Origin: Spirochaetaceae bacterium
GTDB lineage: Bacteria; Spirochaetota; Spirochaetia; SZUA-6; Bin103
DNA length: 30,770 nucleotides
Direction of reading: 5' to 3'
Assembly (NCBI GenBank): GCA_026710565.1
Contig: JAPOQV010000474.1
Location: 1 to 30,770 of the forward strand
The notes under the pieces are model-generated. The model ran no database searches. It saw only the letters and a list, made by a program, of their open reading frames with translations, and had not been told where the DNA came from. Both the position numbers and the translations under genes were made by a program. Shown piece after piece: positions 26,907-30,770 of this stretch (position 1 is its first letter; each line of letters opens with the position of its first letter).

Positions 26907-27836
26907 ATGAACCTGCTCGGACGCTCTTTGCTCACCTTGCACGACCTTTCACCCGACGAGCTCACGGGGCTCCTGGACCTTGCCGCCGTCGTCAAGCGCC
27001 AGCGCCGCTCGGGCGAGCGGCACCGGCGCTTCGCCGGACTGGCGCTCGCCATGCTCTACGAGAAGCCGTCCACCCGCACCCGCTCCGCGTTCGCGACCGC
27101 GTTCGGGGAGGAAGGCGGCTTCCCGGTCGTCATGAACAGGGACGAGTTGCAGCTCGGCGCCAAGGAGTCGATCGAGGACACCGCGCGCGTGTTCGGCCGC
27201 ATGTACGACGCCATCCAGTACCGCGGCTACGCCCAGGAGACGGTCGAGACCCTGGCCCGCTACGCCGGCATCCCGGTGTACAACGGGCTCACCGACACCC
27301 GGCACCCCACCCAGGTGCTGGCCGACCTGCTCACCATCCGCGAGCATTACGGCGCTCTCGACGGCGTGTCGCTGGCCTACGTGGGCGACGCCCGCAACAA
27401 CGTCGCCACCTCCCTCATGGTCGGCTGCGCCATGGCCGGCGTGGGCTGCACGCTGGTGGCGCCGAGCGAGCTGCAGCCGGCGCCGGAGCTGGTCGCGGCC
27501 TGCCGCAACGGCGCGGGCGCGTCCCTCACGGTAAGCGCCGACCTCGATGCCGTGGGCGGGGCCGATGTCGTCTACACCGACGTGTGGGCATCCATGGGCG
27601 AGGAGGACCGCGAGGCGGAGCGCCTGCGGCTCCTGGCCGGCTACCAGGTCAACGACGCGCTGATGGGGCGGGCGGCCGACACCGCGATCTTCATGCACGA
27701 CCTGCCGGCGGTGAAGGGCAACGAGGTGACCCACGGCGTCTTCGAGTCGTCCCGGTCGATGGTCTGGGAGCAGGCCGAGAACCGCAAGCACACCGCCAAG
27801 GCGCTGATGCTGGCGACGCTGGTCGGCGAAGAGTGA
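26907..27836 (+). CDS. argF: ornithine carbamoyltransferase (variant active site)
   Basis: 309-aa carbamoyltransferase, which makes citrulline from ornithine and carbamoyl phosphate. Carbamoyl-phosphate motif STRTR (res 55-59), HPTQ (133-136), LAYVGDARNNVATSL, and the ornithine-type loop DVWASMGEE (225-233) identify OTCase rather than aspartate carbamoyltransferase. The usual HCLP motif reads HDLPA (264-268), with Asp265 in place of the ornithine-contacting Cys. GGAGG (26897-26901) is 5 nt before ATG 26907; an in-frame TTG at 26895 is discarded. The end overlaps the M24 gene (GTGA). No other arginine genes are present here, so anabolic versus catabolic use is open. Confidence 0.9.
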   Translation: MNLLGRSLLTLHDLSPDELTGLLDLAAVVKRQRRSGERHRRFAGLALAMLYEKPSTRTRSAFATAFGEEGGFPVVMNRDELQLGAKESIEDTARVFGRMYDAIQYRGYAQETVETLARYAGIPVYNGLTDTRHPTQVLADLLTIREHYGALDGVSLAYVGDARNNVATSLMVGCAMAGVGCTLVAPSELQPAPELVAACRNGAGASLTVSADLDAVGGADVVYTDVWASMGEEDREAERLRLLAGYQVNDALMGRAADTAIFMHDLPAVKGNEVTHGVFESSRSMVWEQAENRKHTAKALMLATLVGEE

Positions 27837-29041
27837 GCAAAGCGAACCTCACTCGCAGAGCGACCGGCGGAGGGCGGCTGGCTGAGGCGCGGGACGCGGT
27901 GCGCCGGTCCGGATGCGCCGGCTGGCTGTTTTACGGCGTCTACCACCGCGACCAGATCGCCGACGCCGTGCTCGGGATCGGCGCCGATGCCAGCAACACC
28001 CGGCCGTGGCTGGCGGTGGTGTCGGCCGACGGGCCGGTGGTCAAGCTCGTCCACGAGATCGAAGCCGGCATCCTGGACCACGTGGACGGCACCACGCACC
28101 GCTACGCGTCCCGCTCCCGCTTCGCGGAGCTGCTCGGCAGCATCGCTCCGCCGGGCAGCGTCCTGGCCGCGCAGTGCTCGCCCACCCTTCCGCGCCTGTC
28201 CACGCTCGACCACGGCACCGCGCGCCTGCTGGAGCGGGCCGGCTTCACGCTGAAGCCGGCCGAGGACCTGGTGCAGTGGACGATAGGCGGCCTGAGCAGC
28301 GCCCAGCTCGCCAGCCACGACCGCGCCGCCCAGGCACTGCACGACATCGTCGCCGATTCCTGGCAGCACATCACGCGGGCCTGCGCCGCTGGGCGGGCCG
28401 TCACCGAAGGGGACGTGCGCGACGGCATTCTGGGCGCGTTCGAGGAACGTGGCATGGTCACCGATCACGAGCCGATCGCCGCCTTCGGCGCCCACTCGGC
28501 CGATCCCCACTACAGCGCGTCCGGCACCGGAGCGGCGCTCGCTGCGGGCCAGGTCGTGCAGCTCGACCTGTGGTGCAGGGAGCCCGCTCCGGAAGCGATC
28601 TATGCCGATATCTCCTGGGTCGGCGTGGCCGCGACCCGGCCGACCGCACGACAACGGGAGATCTTCGCCGCGGTCCGCGCCGCCCGCGAACGCGCGGTGG
28701 CCTTCCTGGCCGAGGCCGCGGCGGCGGGCCGCACGGTGTCCGGCAGCGACGTCGACCGCGCCTGCCGCCGGGAGCTCGCCGACCGGGATCTGCTGTCAGC
28801 AGCGCGGCACCGCACCGGCCACAGCATCGACACCGACCTGCACGGCTCCGGGGTGAACCTCGATTCGTACGAGTTCCCTGACGAACGCCCGGTCACCGAG
28901 GGCGCCTGCTTCTCGGTCGAGCCCGGCCTCTACTTCCCCGGAGATTTCGGCATGCGCACCGAGATCGACGTATCCATACGGAACGGCCGTCCCGTGGCAT
29001 CCGGTGGACCGGCTCAGGAGGCCCTGCTATCGCTGCCGTAG
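27833..29041 (+). CDS. M24-family metallopeptidase (Xaa-Pro aminopeptidase-like)
   Basis: 402-aa pita-bread-fold peptidase. All five dimetal ligands can be placed: Asp245 (QLDLWC), Asp259 (YADISW), His330 (TGHSIDTDLHG), Glu363 (SVEPGLYFPG) and Glu377 (RTEIDV). An N-terminal creatinase-like domain of ~150 residues (GWLFYGVYHRDQIADAVLG) precedes the catalytic domain. Members cleave X-Pro bonds or related amides. Start is GTG at 27833, overlapping the argF stop by 4 bp, so the two are translationally coupled. The GHSID element has a Ser-Ile-Asp variation on the usual 'GHgiGl' pattern, which may reflect a narrower substrate class. Confidence 0.88.
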   Translation: MSKANLTRRATGGGRLAEARDAVRRSGCAGWLFYGVYHRDQIADAVLGIGADASNTRPWLAVVSADGPVVKLVHEIEAGILDHVDGTTHRYASRSRFAELLGSIAPPGSVLAAQCSPTLPRLSTLDHGTARLLERAGFTLKPAEDLVQWTIGGLSSAQLASHDRAAQALHDIVADSWQHITRACAAGRAVTEGDVRDGILGAFEERGMVTDHEPIAAFGAHSADPHYSASGTGAALAAGQVVQLDLWCREPAPEAIYADISWVGVAATRPTARQREIFAAVRAARERAVAFLAEAAAAGRTVSGSDVDRACRRELADRDLLSAARHRTGHSIDTDLHGSGVNLDSYEFPDERPVTEGACFSVEPGLYFPGDFGMRTEIDVSIRNGRPVASGGPAQEALLSLP

Positions 29042-29135
29042 CGTGCGCGCCTGCCGGGACGCGAACCCCGCCGCCCCCGGCGGCGCGAGCCAGGCGGTTG
29101 CGCTGCGCCCCGCTGCCGGCGTACTCCTTGCGCCC

Positions 29136-30137
29136 GTGACCGACCGCTATCCGTTCGAGGTCTCGACGGCCGTCGAACGCTTCCTCTCAGACCACGATAC
29201 CTACCTCCTCCTCGGCCACCAGGATCCCGACGGCGACTGCCTGGCCTCGCCGCTGGCGCTCGCCAGCTTCCTGCGCCGCCGCGGCAAGCGGGCACGCACC
29301 TTCTGCGAAGGCCCGTTCACCCGGCCGGAGATCGCCTCGTTCGCGCCGCGCTTCGCCGCCACGGTAACCCCGCAGGACCGCTCCGGCGACACGGCGGCAA
29401 TCGTCCTGGACTGCTCGACCGCCGACCGCACCGGCGAGCCCGGAGAGGGCATCGAGGGACTGCCGACTCTGGTGATCGACCACCACGCGGCCGGCGACCC
29501 GTTCGGGGACGAGCGCCTGATCGTGCCGACGGTACCCGCCACCGCGCTGCTCGTGCAGGGCCTGATCGAGCTGCTGGGCGGTCCGCCGACCAGGGAGGAG
29601 GCCGACCTGCTGCTGTTCGCGATCTGCACGGACACCGGGTTCTTCCGTCACCTGCGCAAGGACACCGGCTACGTGTTCCGCGCCGTCGCGCGACTGGTCG
29701 ATGCCGGCGCCAGCACCGAGGCGGCCTACTCCAGCATGTTCGGCGCACGCCCGTTCGAGCGGCGCGTGATGCTCGGCCGCATGCTGGCGCGCACGGAGCG
29801 GCTCTACGGCGGGCTGCTTCTGTACACGGCGAAGTACGCGAGCGACCGGGCGGAGATCGGCGAGGCCGGGCGCGGCGACGACGATCTGTATTCGCTGCTG
29901 CAGACGGTCGACGGCGCCGAGGCGCTGCTGGTCGTGCGCGAGGAGAGTCCGGGCGAGTGCTCGGTGAGCATGCGGTCGACCACCGCCGTCGACGTCGGCT
30001 CGTGCGCGCACGAGCTGGGCGGCGGCGGTCATCCGCAGGCGGCCGGATGCTCCTTCCGCGGCACCGTCGAGCAGGCAAGGCATGCCGCGCTGGCGGTGCT
30101 GGCTCCCCGGATTGAACGCCTCCAGGGGCAACCGTAG
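29136..30137 (+). CDS. nrnA: DHH/DHHA1 phosphoesterase, NrnA-like (nanoRNase / pAp phosphatase)
   Basis: 333-aa Mn-dependent phosphoesterase that in characterised relatives degrades 2-5-nt RNA and dephosphorylates 3'-phosphoadenosine 5'-phosphate, or hydrolyses c-di-AMP/pApA. DHH motifs: GHQDPDGDCLAS (res 27-38), VLDCS (Asp92), IDHHA (Asp115-His-His) and CTDTGFFRH (Asp166). The DHHA1 domain is marked by GGGGHPQAAG near the C-terminus. Start chosen at GTG 29136 (TDRYPFEV), which gives the normal length; the frame is open to 29004 but that part overlaps the peptidase gene. Separated by 94 nt from the M24 gene. Confidence 0.9.
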   Translation: MTDRYPFEVSTAVERFLSDHDTYLLLGHQDPDGDCLASPLALASFLRRRGKRARTFCEGPFTRPEIASFAPRFAATVTPQDRSGDTAAIVLDCSTADRTGEPGEGIEGLPTLVIDHHAAGDPFGDERLIVPTVPATALLVQGLIELLGGPPTREEADLLLFAICTDTGFFRHLRKDTGYVFRAVARLVDAGASTEAAYSSMFGARPFERRVMLGRMLARTERLYGGLLLYTAKYASDRAEIGEAGRGDDDLYSLLQTVDGAEALLVVREESPGECSVSMRSTTAVDVGSCAHELGGGGHPQAAGCSFRGTVEQARHAALAVLAPRIERLQGQP

Positions 30138-30269
30138 CGACGTGTCCCGCAGGATCGGACGCTGGAAGAGGGCTCCACCGTCCGCTGAGTAAATGCGGGT
30201 AAACCGGGGTCGGCGCGGCGCAGCTACGCCCCTCCGGCGCGGCCCGATCCTGGCACGCTTCCTGTTACT

Positions 30270-30300
30270 CCTGGTCGCCATGACGAATACAGCGACCAGG
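30270..30300 (+). promoter_or_regulatory. 9-bp inverted repeat enclosing the start codon of the last gene
   Basis: CCTGGTCGC (30270-30278) and GCGACCAGG (30292-30300) are perfect complements around a 13-nt loop that contains the ATG at 30280-30282. In mRNA it would place the start codon in a hairpin loop and cover the SD region; as DNA it could be an operator. Confidence 0.55.
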
Positions 30301-30770
30301 ACTCTCGATGACCCAATGAAGCCGGCGGTGCTGCGATACCAGCGGACCGGCGCCGGGCGGCGCGAACTGCTCGATCGGATCGGCGCCTACGTCTATCGCT
30401 TTCCGTTATGGCAGGGCAAACCGGTGGACGACGACGATTGCGGCGAGTTCTATCTGTACTGCCGGCCCCGCCTGCAGGAGTGGATCGACCGCTTCCAGGA
30501 TCAGGGCCGGCCGTTCGAGGCGTACCTGAAATCGGTCCTGACCTGGCAGCTCCGCAGCTACTACCGCGTCAAGGGACGCCAGGAGGCGGCGTGGCGGCTC
30601 GCCGCGACTGCGCCGTTCTGGGGTCCGGACGCGGCGGGGCTCACCTCCGGGGATCCCGGCGCGCGGGCCCAGCCGGCACCCGCCGCAACGCCTGCCGCAC
30701 AGGCCGCTGCGGCGGGGGCCGGGAGCCCCGCCGCCCGCCGGCGGGCGCGGGTGCCCGCGGCCGCGCGAAC
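30280..30770 (+). CDS. conserved protein with possible sigma-region-2-like helices (3' end outside window)
   Basis: At least 163 residues, starting MTNTATRTLDDPMKPAVLRY. The recognisable core is DDDDCGEFYLYCRPRLQEWI followed by RPFEAYLKSVLTWQLRSYYR. This helical pattern resembles region 2 of sigma-70-family factors (acidic helix, aromatic helix, 'F..yL...l.w.lr.y.R'). I recall similar proteins from spirochaete genomes, without being able to check. After res ~105 the sequence becomes an Ala/Pro-rich, low-complexity linker (GARAQPAPAATPAAQAAAAG) ending in an Arg-rich stretch. Function is not established; a regulatory role is inference. The ATG is inside an inverted repeat and no strong SD precedes it. 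Confidence 0.6.
   Translation, partial: MTNTATRTLDDPMKPAVLRYQRTGAGRRELLDRIGAYVYRFPLWQGKPVDDDDCGEFYLYCRPRLQEWIDRFQDQGRPFEAYLKSVLTWQLRSYYRVKGRQEAAWRLAATAPFWGPDAAGLTSGDPGARAQPAPAATPAAQAAAAGAGSPAARRRARVPAAAR

Noticed and set aside
30251..30267. Sigma-54-like site (TGGCACG followed by CTGTT) ahead of the last gene
   Set aside because: The -24 half matches but the -12 half lacks the GC pair, and initiation there would leave almost no leader before the ATG.
30640..30770. Repeat or CRISPR-like pattern in the GC-rich end of the window
   Set aside because: It is an Ala/Pro/Arg low-complexity stretch within the open frame, without regular repeats or spacers.

Overview
The window is very GC-rich, almost fully coding DNA from a bacterium with heavy ABC-transporter and carbohydrate or peptide uptake investment. 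I infer an uncultured member of the Spirochaetes (Spirochaetaceae-like). The support is moderate: one binding-protein signal peptide ends in a Phe-Ala-Ala-Gly-Gln-Glu junction common in that group, and the partial gene at the right edge resembles a spirochaete conserved protein that I recall but cannot search for. No phage, IS element, CRISPR array or rRNA was seen.

Left part (1-7060, mostly + strand): the 3' end of methylaspartate ammonia-lyase is translationally coupled to a PhyH-fold dioxygenase. Then come an orphan antitoxin on the other strand, a C45-family amide hydrolase/acyltransferase, an LplA/LplB/YtcP-type carbohydrate uptake system (binding protein and two permeases, no ATPase), and a HIT-family protein whose start overlaps the stop of the last permease.

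Middle (7087-11531): a HepT/MntA toxin-antitoxin pair and a tiny two-helix membrane protein on the minus strand; an aldo/keto reductase and a HAD phosphatase on the plus strand; then an orphan sugar-binding protein on the minus strand. That binding protein is divergent from ileS across a region holding two perfect palindromes.

Island (11532-16215): a eukaryotic-like (IleS2-type) isoleucyl-tRNA synthetase is followed by a frameshifted Phd/YefM antitoxin remnant and an intact RHH/PIN (VapBC-like) pair. Next is a ~100-bp relic carrying a second, synonymously diverged copy of the end of ileS joined to a second copy of the antitoxin, and then the 5'-truncated remainder of a glycoside hydrolase. 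This is a recombination scar and the best-supported unusual structure in the window.

Carbohydrate/peptide locus (16225-26627): an Opp/Dpp-type importer (binding protein, terminator, two permeases, two ATPases, all minus strand) has three divergent homologous beta-propeller putative glycosidases in and around it: one inside the operon between permease and ATPase genes, one converging on it and one diverging from it. Opp-type importers also carry oligosaccharides, so I infer a glycan uptake and processing locus of unknown substrate.

Right part (26680-30770): tRNA-Leu(GAG) with a readable sigma-70-type promoter (minus strand), then an ornithine carbamoyltransferase with an altered active-site motif overlapping an M24 metallopeptidase, a DHH-family nanoRNase/pAp-phosphatase-like protein, and the start of a conserved protein whose start codon sits in the loop of a 9-bp inverted repeat.
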